Assembly (NCBI GenBank): GCA_015680905.1
Contig: CM027383.1
Location: 40,484,501 to 40,548,500, forward strand
Source: Coptis chinensis
Taxonomy: Eukaryota > Streptophyta > Magnoliopsida > Ranunculales > Ranunculaceae
Reading direction: 5' to 3'
DNA length: 64,000 bases
Under the pieces are notes generated by a model. The model ran no database searches, was not told the DNA's origin, and saw only the letters and a list, made by a program, of their open reading frames with translations. The position numbers and the translations under genes were made by a program. The number at the start of each line of letters is the position of its first letter. The stretch's first letter is position 1. Shown here piece by piece: positions 1 through 12,792 of this stretch.

Positions 1-894
1 TGGACAATAGTTGACTTTTTGTCGAAAAAAGACAATAGTACCTGGTATGCCGGGTTAATAATTTTTTCTTAATTTATTTAATGGGAAAATAAATAATATC
101 GAGCCAAATTAATTCATTGCATACTACACTCTCTTAGTTGATTTGTCCTAAAAAGATAATAGTACTCTATGCACAGTGTCGGTGCATACCAATGCAGTAT
201 GCACAAACATCAATGCATACCAAACATCACAAAGAAAATGTTATGCACAAGTGTCATTGCATACTACCTCTTGAATGTGCATACTACTTCAAAAGAAAAT
301 ATCATTATTGATGAATTTGATTGTGGAAATGTATGTTGGTCAAATGGATGAAATTGTTAGTTGCAACTTTCAAGTGCCAGCGATGTATGTTTTGTTGGAT
401 AATGAATTTAAGTTGAAAACAAGTACTTTTTAATGAATGTTACAATCTTTGGTTTACATTATATATTTTTCTTTTAATGAATTTAATTCATGCAATTGAA
501 TATAGTATAAGTATTAATTGTGCATTAACCAAGTTTACATGTTGTGGTTTTGTCTGGAACAAACAAAAAAAAATCTCTTGTGCATACCATGTCGATTAGT
601 AGGATACATTGTTTCAATTAATAGGTAATGTTTCAACCACACTACTTGTCTCTCCTCATGGATTTGCTTCAATGCAGCTTGAGATGGTTGTGTGTATGTA
701 TTGTGGTAGTCGACAATTAGTTTTGTTGATGAACTACCACCACCAAAAGGCAAAAGCGCCGTAAAGTGTGCACCGAAAACTACACGATACCCTCTCACAT
801 ACAAAAAATAATGTGGACCGACCGGAGATGAAATTCCGGGATAGATCGTAAACAAAAAATGGAACCAACAAAAATAAAATAAACTTTTAAACTT
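1..894. other. AT-rich stretch, no gene recognised
   Basis: I see no recognisable gene. The first 350 bases repeat short phrases such as 'gcatac' and 'caatgcat' without a regular period. A minus-strand open frame at 535-855 follows the MULE/FAR1 tail and has no motif I know. It may be the 3' flank of that element or chance. Confidence 0.3.
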
Positions 895-1221
895 TTATTG
901 AATTACGGCGAGAATATCCAATAGAGAATCATGTATGTTTACTTGAATGTATGTGCAACTTCCTCTCTCGTTTTCTTGACATTGAAAAAATAATTGCAAC
1001 ATCGAATGCCTCACTCCTTTCCCCTCATTCCACTGCCCCTCATTCTTTTGGTCTCCATTCTTTTCCCAAAGGTGCAAGTCTTTGCGATTGTGGTGGTCGG
1101 TCGAATGACATTTTCGGCACTTATGGCGCTTTGTTATCATTGCACCCGTATTCTCAATTCTCTTAAAACATGGTCTACCAGGACCCCTCTTGACATTTGG
1201 TGGTAGCACACTAAAATCCAT
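895..1221 (-). pseudogene. MULE/FAR1-type transposase C-terminal fragment
   Basis: The minus frame (108 residues) contains GPGRPCFKRI followed about 15 residues on by CRKCHSTDHHNR. A basic GRP-x-x-x-RI box next to a CCHC-like zinc knuckle is the usual tail of Mutator-like transposases and their domesticated relatives FAR1/FHY3, which bind DNA as transposases or transcription factors. Here the knuckle keeps two Cys and the His but has Leu where the last Cys is expected. The MULE transposase core and the SWIM finger that should lie upstream (positions above 1221) are absent, so this is a fragment. I could not identify terminal inverted repeats. It could equally be the last exon of a FAR1-like gene whose other exons are gone. 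Confidence 0.45.
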
Positions 1222-2180
1222 AAATAAAAATCAACCAACCACATCATTAAAAAATGTGGTATGCACAGTTGATACTCAAAAGTTAGATCCATAATGAATC
1301 AAACAAAAAAAAAAAATCGAATCAAATCAAAATAAACATATATTAATAAAATAGTTAACAAAAACAAACAGTAAAAAAACCTTCTAATTCAACAAACAAA
1401 TAAAATGAATCAAAACAAACATCGAATCGAATCAATTTCGATTTGAATAATAAAGTTGAGACAAACCTTCAAATCGAATCAAATGAAATATAGAATCTCT
1501 AGATTCAGATTTAATATTCAATCGAAAACGATTGATCTTGTGTTTCCTTTTTGCTTCGCTCGATGGTTTTTCCAATTTTTTGTTTCTAGTTCAAATGAAT
1601 GATGACTTATATACTACGAAACATAGAAGGGTATAATTGGATATTAAAAAAAAAAAAAGTCAAGTCAACATGGACTTGTCTTTTTGAATGATTAAAAACC
1701 AAAAACCAGTTTTATTAGTGATTATGACGTCTAACTTGTCCTAACCAATGATTTGTAAATCCGGCTGGTTTTATCAGTGATAAAAACTAGAATTAGGGCC
1801 TTTTGGCTTATTTCTTGTTAATGATATACTACGCTCACGCCCCACTGCAATGCAGTATATACTAGTAAAAATTGAACCGTCAATACACTCCGGAGTTTCC
1901 TCACCCATTTTCTTAATTTTTCAGTCTTCTAATTTTTATTAGAGAAAACAGAAAAAACACAAAAGTGCGTTTTCTTCCTGGAAACCCAGGACATCTTCTT
2001 CGTCCTCTCCAATTGGAACACACATTAGCACTTGCACCTCTCCATTTCCTTCTCTGAAATCGACATCTCGCTGAATCTTTATTTGCCTCTTATCTGGCCA
2101 TGGAGAAAAAGGCGCCTCCTTTTCTTTCAGATTCCAATTTTACTTGGTTATCTCATTTTAGAAACATGTATTTGACATAA
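1222..2180. other. non-coding, AT-rich; likely 5' flank of the eS19-like gene
   Basis: There is no coding signal. From about 1970 to 2090 the sequence becomes pyrimidine-rich (for example 'cttcttcgtcctctcc'), as is common in 5' leaders of plant ribosomal protein genes. A short ATG frame at 2100 (27 codons, stop near 2178) does not join in frame to the eS19 exon. Confidence 0.3.
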
Positions 2181-2261
2181 AATTTGGAGAGAGTGAGAGA
2201 AAGAAAGAAAGAAGACACAGTCTTGAAACAAAACCCTTAAAAAAATGATGGTAGCCGTCAG

Positions 2262-3732
2262 ACCGCGACAACAGTGAAAGACGTATCTCCTTATGAGTTC
2301 GTCAAGGCTTACTCTGCTCAATCTCAAACGCTTCCTCATTGGACTGATATTGTGAAGACTGCTACTTTCAAGGAGCTTGCTCCGTATGACCCAGATTGGT
2401 ACTATGTTAGAGCTGCTTCCATGGCTAGGAGGAGTTACTTGAGGCAGGGTATTGGAGTGGGAGGATTCCGCAAGATCTATGGTGGGCGCAAGAGGAACGG
2501 AAGTCGTCCACCACATTTCTGCAAGAGCAGTGGTGCTATTGCTCATAATATTCTTCACCAGCTAGAGGACATGAAAATTGTTGATGTTGATCCTAAGGGG
2601 TGAGTTTGTGATTCCCACGTTTTTTAATTTTAATACTGTTGAAATAGCTTATATGCTGCACAAATTGTATATGATATATGCCTAACTGTTACAAATTATG
2701 GAATACACAAACTGCTCCCTCTGCTGAAATTAGTTTTGCATTTCTTACATTGTTTAGTAGAATGGTTGTAACATAGATGTATGGTCTTAAAGCTTTTTGG
2801 TTCAAGTATATAACTAAGGTTTCATGTATTCATAAGTTTGAATTCTTCTTTATTCTTGCATGGTTTTGCTTTTCTGGAAAGAAGGTAAGAACCATGGAAG
2901 GAAAGGTCTGGATGCAAAATGGGAAGAGCTTTGTAGCTCTGAAATACCTGTAGGTTCTCTGCAGGGTGCCCATCCTTCCAGTCCTTGACATCAATTTCAT
3001 GAATTTATTCTGAAAGTTGGCTTCATAATACGGGTTTTGTGCTTTGGGTGGATGATTAGGGAGGAAGATTCAGCTACTGAAGTTTGTATCTCTTTCCACC
3101 ACCCATCAAATCTTTCACAAATCTGCCTCCAATTGCCATTACATGTTTCTCTTCCCTTCTTGATTAGAGTTTTTCTTTAGATGTCCTTCCTATAGAGTCC
3201 CTATATATAGGGGAGGGATTAGTGTTTAAATCAGATTGGTACTGATTAGTATATAAATGGGATTACTAGAAGTTTCGGTGATTTGCCAATGTAAGGCTAG
3301 CTTAGAGAACTTAATTACCCCCTATTTGACTGTACTGTGAAAGATTAAAAGACTTATGAAAAGGAAAGAATGTTGAAACACTAGATGCTGAGTCTTTGTT
3401 GCTGTCTGTGTCTTGGTGATGGTTAAGCCTGAACTCCACCTTTGGCCATGAAATGTTGAATTGGCTTCGGTCCAGGGCTTAGCTTCGACCATTTATAGGA
3501 CTGAGATATCTATGATGACAAACGACAGAAAAAGCTTTTCATGTATGGGTTTGACACGTAGATGTTGAATTTCTTGTTTTGCAACAGCGGAAGGGTAATC
3601 ATATCTACTGGTCGGCGGGATCTTGATCAGGTTGCTGGACGTATAGTAGTTCCTGCTGCTGTGCTCCATGATTGGAATCTCTCTTGCTTCTACATTTTAT
3701 CCTTTGTCCAAGGTTTTGTAGGCCCATTTTAG
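2262..3732 (+). CDS. RPS19: 40S ribosomal protein eS19-like gene, two exons, probably degenerate
   Basis: eS19 is a small-subunit ribosomal protein needed for 18S rRNA maturation and 40S assembly. Exon 1 (2262-2599) encodes the core: [61 protein letters not shown]. It ends at a clean GTGAGT donor. Exon 2 (3588-3732, after 'caacag') restores the frame and gives [14 protein letters not shown]. The 988-base intron rules out a processed copy. Three oddities suggest decay. No in-frame ATG precedes exon 1: the only nearby ATGs are in another frame, although 'cgtcag' at 2261 could be an acceptor for an unseen first exon. The basic LKRSGK-type loop before PHW is about five residues short. The usual C-terminus is missed, so the frame runs about 27 residues on, to a TAG at 3730. 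Family identity is strong; function is doubtful. Confidence 0.7.
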
Positions 3733-5680
3733 TTGAAGAGGATATGGCTGTTGTTTGAATGTCAAAATCTTTCTTGTCTTTTCCATATTTGGTATTTTGG
3801 ATAATGAGCATGTTTGTTAGCCTGGTTAAGACAGTGTTTCATGTAAAACATCTTACCTTGGTTTTACTTAATTAATATAGTTTCAAAAAAAAATGCATTC
3901 TTGTTTAAGAATTAAATTCCAGCATATGGTAGGTATACTGTTCAAATAGTTCCCTATTAATGAGTGTTTGTAGTATTTTATTTGTCCTTTTGGTTACTCT
4001 GATTGTTGTGAATGTAATATACAGATATGTGTATCGTGTGAAGCTTAGCCTTAGCCATGTTTCAGCCTGAGAACAGCTCAAGACATGCATGGTAAGTATG
4101 TGTTGGTATATGTTTCTTATCTTGCATTGCATGTTGTTAGAACTTTGTGGATTTTCTCATTAATGAAGATACAAGAAAAGGAAAGATGGTTTGGGTGGCA
4201 TATTAGTCTTAATTATATTACAATAAGTTTCCGATTATTGTCATTCATATATATATTATTGTTTACCTTGATTAGCTACCCTGGACTAGGAGTTGGTTTT
4301 CCTTGCATGGTGCTAATAGCTTCTGAATTACAAAAAATTGTTCTTTTTCTTCAGGTGTTCCATTTAAAGGGCGTACATGTGGATTTGCAAACTTAAGTTG
4401 GAGTTATTGTAAGCACCCTTCTTGCATGTGAAAGGAACCTAGCTCTCTTCATCTGGTGATCATGGAAGTTGTTGCTTACAATAGCAAATTTTTCTTTGGC
4501 ATACATAGTAAGGTATTAGAAATCCTTAACACCTAGTCTTGTTGCTGTTAGTGGTTGGCCTTTCAATAATTTATTGTTTTCACTTTATAGAATTTTTCTT
4601 TCACAAAAATTATTAAATTGTGCTGTCTATGCTTTGGTTTTTGTAGGTTTTAAATGAATGAGTGCAAGACTTATACCACAGAAGGTAAAAGTTATTGAAA
4701 TTATTTTCATCTCTTTAGTTAAAGGAAAAAATTGTACAAGCTAGTTTTCTGAGTATAAAGGTTCTTGGCTTCTACCCAGTAAGTTTGTACACTCTAAGTA
4801 ACCCAGGAGCAAGTAGCCTTCCATGAGATGATCTTTGTAGTCATAGCTCAAATAATATTCTTAAACATTTTGTCTTGTTGTAGACAAATCGAAATCCAAT
4901 TGGCTGAGGTTGTCACTTTGTGGAAGTTTCCGACCAACACTTGTATCTATTTGAATCTGTCTAAACCATAGATGAGTTGAGAAATCTGCCTATTAGCTAA
5001 AGGTTTATTTGTGTACTTGTGGTAGATATACGGATCAGATATATCCTATAGTGGTGTACGTTATTTGGGGCTTAACCAACATGATTCTCTCATAGTTGAT
5101 CGTATATCTTTCGTTTAGTAGTTATTGACTTATTATGCTAACATCATTGTTTGTGTATTTTTTTTTAGTAGTGTTGACTTATTATATTATTACATTGTTT
5201 TGTGTATTTTTTTTTTTTATTTTATTTTTCATTAATTTAGAAACTACCATTTTACCCTCATTAAAATAAAAAAAAATAAAACAAACAAATTGATTATATT
5301 TTGTTTGGAAAAGTTTAATGATGTGATGAATTCAATTAAACAAAGATATTTTTAGTTTACTTATTAAACAAACTAACACATTCTTCTTCATATTGTTTTT
5401 AGGTTAAAAGTGAGATAACATGGTAACTCAATTAAGTTTGTTTGAGATGGATCGGTTGATTAGCAATTTGTTGGATGAGTTATGTAAATTGTATTGTTGT
5501 TGGATTATATATGAGACTTGATTTTGAATTAAGTGTTCGAGTTATTTAATTTTTTTCTCCGTGAATAAATCATGTAATATGAACAGGTTCTTGGAATGAT
5601 TTTTTTTGTAATGGACTTGAGTTGTCAGGGTGTAAGAATGCATTGGTTTACAGGAATTTTCAGATTTACAAAGAAAAAAG
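3733..5680. other. non-coding 3' flank and AT-rich spacer
   Basis: I see no gene. The first part is probably the 3' UTR and downstream sequence of the eS19-like gene. From 5100 the DNA is strongly AT-rich. A 'tttagtagtg' string near 5166 resembles a CACTA terminus but has no partner. Confidence 0.3.
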
Positions 5681-5684
5681 AAGA

Positions 5685-6056
5685 AGTTATGACGGTTTCC
5701 AAAAAACTGTCGTGTTACATAACAATTCTTGACAGTTTTTAGTGTTAATTTCTTGACTTTTTGTTTCTTAGGGTGACGCTTAAATAAAAATAGTCATAAA
5801 CGATAGTTTAGTTCTTGACGTTTTTTCTACTAAACTATGACGGTTAAGTAAAACATGTCATGTAAAAGAATCCCATTAGAATTTTTGTCATATTAAGTTC
5901 GAGTTTTTATGTCAGCTTCTCCCAAACCGTCATCAAATTTATGACGTTTTATATTTACTTTTATGACGGGCTCTATAATGACGGTTGTTTTTTAAATGAA
6001 AAAATGTCATTAAACTTGTTTCATGACGGCTAAATCACTTTTTTTTAGTAGTGATT
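5685..6056. mobile_element. remnant of a non-autonomous CACTA-like element
   Basis: The motif tgacg(g/t)tt and its variants recur about ten times (for example at 5687, 5838, 5940, 5979, 6025) up to a right end reading 'tttttttagtagtg' at 6043-6056. Read from the other strand that end is CACTACTAAAAA, a CACTA-type terminus, and dense short subterminal repeats are typical of this superfamily. I found no matching left terminus, so the element is truncated or its left end has decayed. No coding capacity remains. Confidence 0.5.
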
Positions 6057-6194
6057 TATATTATGATCATTTAGTTAATTAGAGTTTGACACGTTATCAG
6101 ACAACATGTTTATATAAGAAGTTTGTTGGTGGCAAGAATCTGATGTTTGAAGTAAATGTTACATATTTTATTCTTTAGAATGTTAAATGCATAT

Positions 6195-7690
<1,496 letters not shown>

Positions 7691-8639
7691 TTTGATCTCC
7701 CATCCGGGGGGGGGGTAATACTTGTTAACCCTAAATTTTATATTAAAAGGTTAATCTTCACGCCCAGGGGTGGATCCAGATTGCTTCTCTGTTGTAAACT
7801 ATCCGTGACTTTGTCACGAAGCTTTTAAAAATAATCGTTCTCCTAATTGTTTCTTGTTTGTACATTTAACCTTTGCACTTAATTGTTATGGTATATGAGA
7901 TTATAGATGAGGAACATTTTTTTTTTGGATAAGTATACATCTTTATTTTACTTTACTCAAACATTGATGATCAACTAACCACGGTCAATAGAATTAGGCA
8001 AAGAGTTAATTTCCAACTTTTTTTTTCTGTACCAGGCCACCTGCAAGCAATTAAAGGTCATATAGAGGCCATCAACAGGACATGACAAACCATTCAACAA
8101 CTACAACAGGCCATCAGGAGGCCACTCCATGGACGCTGATGTTTTCAACATTGCAATTGAATATTGTGAACAACAAACTAAATTACAAATCAAAAATTAT
8201 AAAACAGTTTTCTATGCATGCTGAATCTAAGTTTGCCATCACCTGCATCCTGCATGGACTGGCAACACTATCTTTACGTCAGTGTATTGAGAAATCACCT
8301 GCAAGTGAGAAATTATCTTATGTTATCACTTCAAATAATCATGGTCAATAGAATTATAGAACTTCTATGTGAATGTCCCAATAAACTCTACGAAATCAAG
8401 TGTAAAAACCAACAGGCCGTGTCTGTCCATTCACCAGCCACAACAGGCCACTACTTGGACCACACACTGATTTCACCTCAAATCTCAATGCACCAATATC
8501 GAAATACTTATAAAGCTTTCTCATGTGATACAGGCGCATAAAGTTAAATTTCCACCAAACTAATATCTTTATATAAAAAAATAAGGGAAAAAAAACTTGC
8601 AACATATTTTGCAGAATCACCATGAAAATGAATTATTTA
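7691..8639. other. non-coding, partly repeat-like
   Basis: I see no gene. 8030-8480 repeats phrases such as 'caacaggcca' and 'caccagccacaacaggcca'. It may be the 3' flank of the Helitron to its right, but I could not find a convincing CTRR end with a hairpin. Confidence 0.25.
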
Positions 8640-9480
8640 ATTTGCAAAATTGTAAAGTAACCAAAAAACCACAACTTCCGCAAATAAGGATGACATATAG
8701 GTTTATTCCAACAAAACTTCTTGATACACGATATTTGTAGTGCAATTAGAAGCATCTGGTGGAAGGATGACACTAATTCTTTTTGATGATGTGCATCTTG
8801 AAAGGGCCACATACAATTGTCCATGACTGAAAACAGGTGTCTGTAGATCTATCCCAATGTATGTACTTGACTGATTGTCCTTGTGATTTATTTATCGTCA
8901 TTCCATACGCGAGTTTTACAGGGAATTAACGCCGTGTCATTGGAACTGCCATGCCATTAGATGAAGGCGTCAAAGAAATTCTTGGGAGAAGTACCGGCTC
9001 ACTTGCTTTGTCTCCAGTTAAAATCCTAGCCTGAATCACTTAACGAGCACATTGAAGAACTATTAGTCGTGTTCCATTCCAAAGTCCATTTCTTGGTACT
9101 ATATTTATGAGCAGCATAATCGGGCTCCCACGTTTAGCTTTAGTAGGAAAGGAGGTAAACTTGAGGGATCAAGTGAATTCAAAAACTCACTTGGATAATC
9201 ACCTCCATTCGTGGGAGAGTTGCCATCTTTTTCAACTGATTTATCTGCTACTAAATATTCAATAACTTCTCCAGGAAACAATTTTAAGGCAGTGTCATTG
9301 ATTTCCTTGACATCGCCATCATTCAGCGCTAGAGAATAGTACACTCTCTTAGAAAATCAGCTGAAGTTGTGCCCTCCACGTTCAAATTTGGGTACACAGA
9401 GTAAATGAGTTCTTCGAGATTTCTGCAATGTCGTATCTCAAATGGAAGCTCTTCCGTATCTTTTGGATTCGTTCCAATCT
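8640..9480 (-). pseudogene. Helitron helicase (PIF1-like) C-terminal fragment
   Basis: Read on the minus strand, the fragment has the order of the last helicase motifs of plant Helitron Rep/helicase proteins: NDGDVKEINDTALKLFPGE, then [20 protein letters not shown], then NGLWNGTRL, then [12 protein letters not shown] (motif VI region), then [14 protein letters not shown]. These lie in about three frames, so several small indels have broken it. The Rep (HUH) domain, Walker A and B and the rest of the helicase are missing upstream of 9480. Helitrons move by rolling-circle replication; this remnant cannot. The family call is firm because the TINKSQGQS and QLYVALSR pair is diagnostic. Confidence 0.82.
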
Positions 9481-9530
9481 AAACAAATCAATTAAACTTA
9501 GACGATGAGCTACTATGTAAGAGTATTTAA

Positions 9531-9832
9531 CCCGGCAGTAAGTATTTGATTCAATATATATATAATTTCTTTTTTGAGAATACTAATCTCCAGGGGCACT
9601 TGGGAGAAGAAGCTGGAGTGAAACTCTTAGTTTCCTTATTGACCCCCGGCAGTAAGTGTTTGATTCAATATAGAATTTCTTTTTTGAGAATACTAATCTC
9701 CAGGGGCACTTGGAAAGTTTTGGCGGTTTCAGAAGAAGCTGGAGTCAAACTCTTAGTTTCCTTATTGACCCGGCAGTAAGTGTTTGATTCAATATAGAAT
9801 TTCTTTTTTGATAACACTAATCTCGAGGAGCA
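9531..9832. repeat. three-copy tandem repeat, about 114-124 bases per unit
   Basis: Each unit begins 'cccggcagtaagt' (9531, 9645, 9769) and runs through 'tttgattcaatata', 'ttcttttttgagaatactaatct' split by small changes, and 'aggggcacttgg'. The second unit is longer by an insertion ('aaagttttggcggtttcag'). The third is partial. It abuts the Helitron fragment. Confidence 0.85.
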
Positions 9833-10179
9833 TGAGATTAAATCTCAACCACCACATAGTTTTTCCCAAAACCAATCCTATTATATTATATTGATAGTTT
9901 ACTACATACATTACATACTGTCATAGGGCTATATATAGGCTAGCTAGTCTATCTTTTTGTTACCATATTTGATTTTTTAATTAATTAGTAGTTTACAAAA
10001 TAATGGGTTCAAAGTTCACCGAATTAATAAAAGCACTACCAAGTTGAGATTTTTAAAGCTGAAATATTACAACACATACGCAATGTGTTGGTATATTGAC
10101 TATATATATCATGACCACTGTAATGTGACACTGTGGTATGAAATGCCAAATTTTAAAGATCAGAAAAAACATTTTTTTT
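9833..10179. other. AT-rich spacer
   Basis: I see no gene, RNA or clear repeat in this stretch. Confidence 0.3.
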
Positions 10180-10307
10180 AGGGTTAACTAGTATTGACAC
10201 ACTAGTAGATGGGGAAATTAGGGTCTCCCCCCGTCAACTTGGGGGTTTTTTTTTTGTGTATTTTGGGAGGAGACCCTAATTAGCTCATCTAGGGGGTAAC
10301 TAACCCT
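10180..10307. repeat. short foldback element (MITE-like)
   Basis: The ends are inverted copies of each other: 'agggttaactag' on the left against 'gtaactaaccct' on the right. Further in, 'attagggtctccccc' is inverted as 'gggaggagaccctaat'. The centre is a short 'cttgggggtttttttt' loop. Runs of T flank both sides, so a target duplication cannot be read with certainty. It has no coding capacity. Confidence 0.6.
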
Positions 10308-10641
10308 TTTTTTTATACCCCTGTTCACGCCAGATATTGAATGTAAAATGATGCACATGACCTAATCTTATACCTTAGGTTTGGGAAAGGAAATGTTAAC
10401 TTTAGTTATACAATTCATATTAAAACCGTATACTAATTAAATAAATCCAGCAATTACTGAACGTACAAAACTACAAATGGTAGAGGACTCCACCACCGCT
10501 TCTTGGATGGGTTCAAGGAAGATAGAATTTCCTATCCACAAGACCTCAAGTGCAATCACAACGTCTAATAGCTAGACGGATTAAATAGGATGTTCAACTA
10601 GTAATTAAAGATTTACCACTAAACTAATATCAAGTTCAATG
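10308..10641. other. spacer without a recognised feature
   Basis: I see nothing recognisable apart from the TCAAC target site at its right edge. Confidence 0.3.
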
Positions 10642-10646
10642 TCAAC

Positions 10647-11278
10647 TGTAAAGGTGGGTTTTGGTTTTCCTTTACATACAATGGAGGAGAGGAAGATGGG
10701 TTTGGGTTTTGGAGAGACCGAGTTCGCTAATGAGCGAGCTGCCTACGTATCCTCTCTTGATTTTTAGGGGAGAGAAGAATCAGGTCTCACGTAGTTCAAG
10801 TAGGTGGTATTTATAGGCCTAAGGGAGTGTTGATCCTTCAGACACGTGTACTCTCTTGTACATATGTAGGGTGGAGATTATGAATGTGTGGTAGGTTGGT
10901 TTTAGTAGGAGATGTGTGCTGATTGGGAGTTGGTGCGGTAATCCATAGTTCCCGGTGATGGGATGTAAAGGTAAAATTTTGGTGATGATTACATCTGGTG
11001 GTGTTTTTATCTGAGGCATTCTGTCTCCAGTCATTTATTCGTCTTGAGATATTCTTGAACAAGCTTAAGCGTACCACCTACATGAAGGGAGCTCCTCACA
11101 GATCGATCTTGGAGGTCGATGTCCTGAGTTCGCTTATGCTTCACGCGTGTGCAATATTCCTTAATGAGAATATTACTTCCCTACACGCTCATAGATCGGT
11201 CTTGGAGGTCGATGTCCTGAGTTCGCTTATGCTTCGCGCGTGTGCAATATTCCTTAATGAGGATATTACTCCCCTACA
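10647..11278 (-). mobile_element. solo LTR of a Tat-like gypsy element
   Basis: The block begins TG (10647) and ends CA (11278) and is flanked by TCAAC on both sides (10642-10646 and 11279-11283), a 5-base target duplication. On the minus strand it has a TATAAATA box (about 10810) followed by the phrase gaactacgtgagacctgatt ... ggatacgtaggcagc. That phrase is common in plant Tat-type LTRs, and the LTR at 54642-55117 has a related version. No internal region is present, so this is a solo LTR from LTR-LTR recombination. It contains a 93-base tandem duplication at 11100-11278. Confidence 0.75.
11100..11278. repeat. 93-base tandem duplication inside the solo LTR
   Basis: Units start 'agatcgatcttggagg' (11100) and 'agatcggtcttggagg' (11193). 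Both run through 'tgagttcgcttatgcttc' and 'gcgtgtgcaatattcctta' to 'ccctaca'. They differ at only a few positions. The second copy forms the LTR end. Confidence 0.9.
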
Positions 11279-11339
11279 TCAACCACAATGATTAATACCG
11301 AAGGCTAGCACTTCGAAACCAGAAAACATATTCTTAACA

Positions 11340-12190
11340 TTAAAAATAATGAATGTTATCAATCTCTCATTCCTTAGCCACAAAACCTTCGTAGTTACAT
11401 CTCTCACCTTTGTTACTGAGGTCATAAATCCCAAACAAGTGACACAGTTTCTCTGGTTGTATGCTTTAAATAGATTACCTGCTGCTTCCGACCTTGCACA
11501 CTTCAAGTTCTACCCCCAAATATACCGAATGCCGCACAGGAGCTCACCTGATGAAACCATTATACATGTCCTATACTCCTATGTAAACCAGTTGGTTCAG
11601 TCAAACATCAGGATTTGCTGTGCAGATTTTACTACTTGGCTAGCTCAACTCTTGGATTGCAGATCTCCAGTCTCTTGTATAGCTGGAAATTGTGGAAATT
11701 CGAAACAAATGGAGGTTTAACAAAACACGCAGGCTTTTCGTAGCATTAGGGAAAAGGTTTCTGCTGAATATGAGATATTGCTTGAAACATTTCAATTTCG
11801 AGGAACACTACCAAGAAGGAGCTGTGCACGGCTCACGGCTGAGACAGACTCTTCCACCTTACAACTTGTACATTTTGAATACAGATGGCTCTAGACTTCG
11901 AGTTATGGAAACACAAGCTAGCAAGTCTGGTTATGACGGAATCATACTTGACTGAGCGTTTGTTGTAGGAAACTAACAAACCAACAATATGGCTAAACCT
12001 TTAGCAGTTTTGGAAGATCTTCACCAAGCATGTAAACTTAACATTTCTCACATTATTCATCAATTAGATTCTCAGCTGGTAGATCTTGCATTTAGGAAGG
12101 AAGGAGTTCATGTTGTTGCAAACCCGTTAGCATCACAAGAAGCTTGAGGACAATCACTGGGACTTTTTAATCAGTTTACTATCCCACTGT
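11340..12190 (+). pseudogene. LINE (L1-type) ORF2 3' fragment: zf-RVT and RNase H region
   Basis: In three plus frames the region reads as the tail of a plant L1-type ORF2. First comes a zf-RVT-like segment (FLWLYALNRLPAASDLAHF, then DETIIHVLYS), then RNKWRFN, then an RNase H-like part starting LNTDGSRL and continuing through ACKLNISHIIHQLDSQLVDL. NTDGS is the usual start of the RVT_3 RNase H domain of plant LINEs and the DSQ..V segment its middle. There are several frameshifts and stops. The endonuclease and reverse transcriptase are missing. I could not fix the poly(A) end or target duplication. Confidence 0.6.
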
Positions 12191-12792
12191 TAACTGTGGC
12201 AGAAGTGCAGAACTTCTTCCAGGATTGTTTCTAGTAGGACTAGTAATCTGTTTGGGACTTGGTATGTTTTATTTCTGTAATGTGTGCTTCTATGGTAGAC
12301 ATTTTGTAATGAAATCATGGTTTGTTCAAAACAACATATAAGCAGATCATCAACCAAAACAGATCAAATTAGGAAAGGGGGCTAATGAAAAGGGGATCAC
12401 AATTCCTTATCATCAACAAAAACGCAGCAAGAATCATCGAATTAAACCGCAGCAATTCCACGCAAACAAAGAAGGCAACAACCCACTATTATTGACATAT
12501 AAGGTTACATCATACAATACTAAGTTAACAAGAAAGAAACTATGCATGACAAATCCCCAATCAGATATTTCTTCAAGCAAAAACAGAAAATTAGTACAAA
12601 TCGCGGCAAATAAAACAAAAGGGCATGCATTAATTCCCAACCAAAACACTAAATTTATCAAATCAAACTCAACAAATTGTAAATCTAAATCATTGGATTA
12701 TTCATTCAAACTTTGCACATAAAGTACATCATCGATTTCCTTACAAAACTGATACAATAAATGTAAATCTAAACTAATCCAAAAAAAACTAA
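12191..12792. other. non-coding; probable 3' UTR and downstream region of the minus-strand gene
   Basis: No coding signal on either strand. The AT-rich run next to the 12793 stop is a plausible 3' UTR, but I cannot place a cleavage site. Confidence 0.35.

Noticed and set aside
5161..5176. CACTA-like terminus 'ttttagtagtg'
   Set aside because: No partner terminus, no subterminal repeats beside it and no duplication; probably chance or an old scar.
12492..12722. Plus-strand frame opposite the small gene's 3' region
   Set aside because: Low-complexity Asn/Lys/Ser composition typical of AT-rich UTR.
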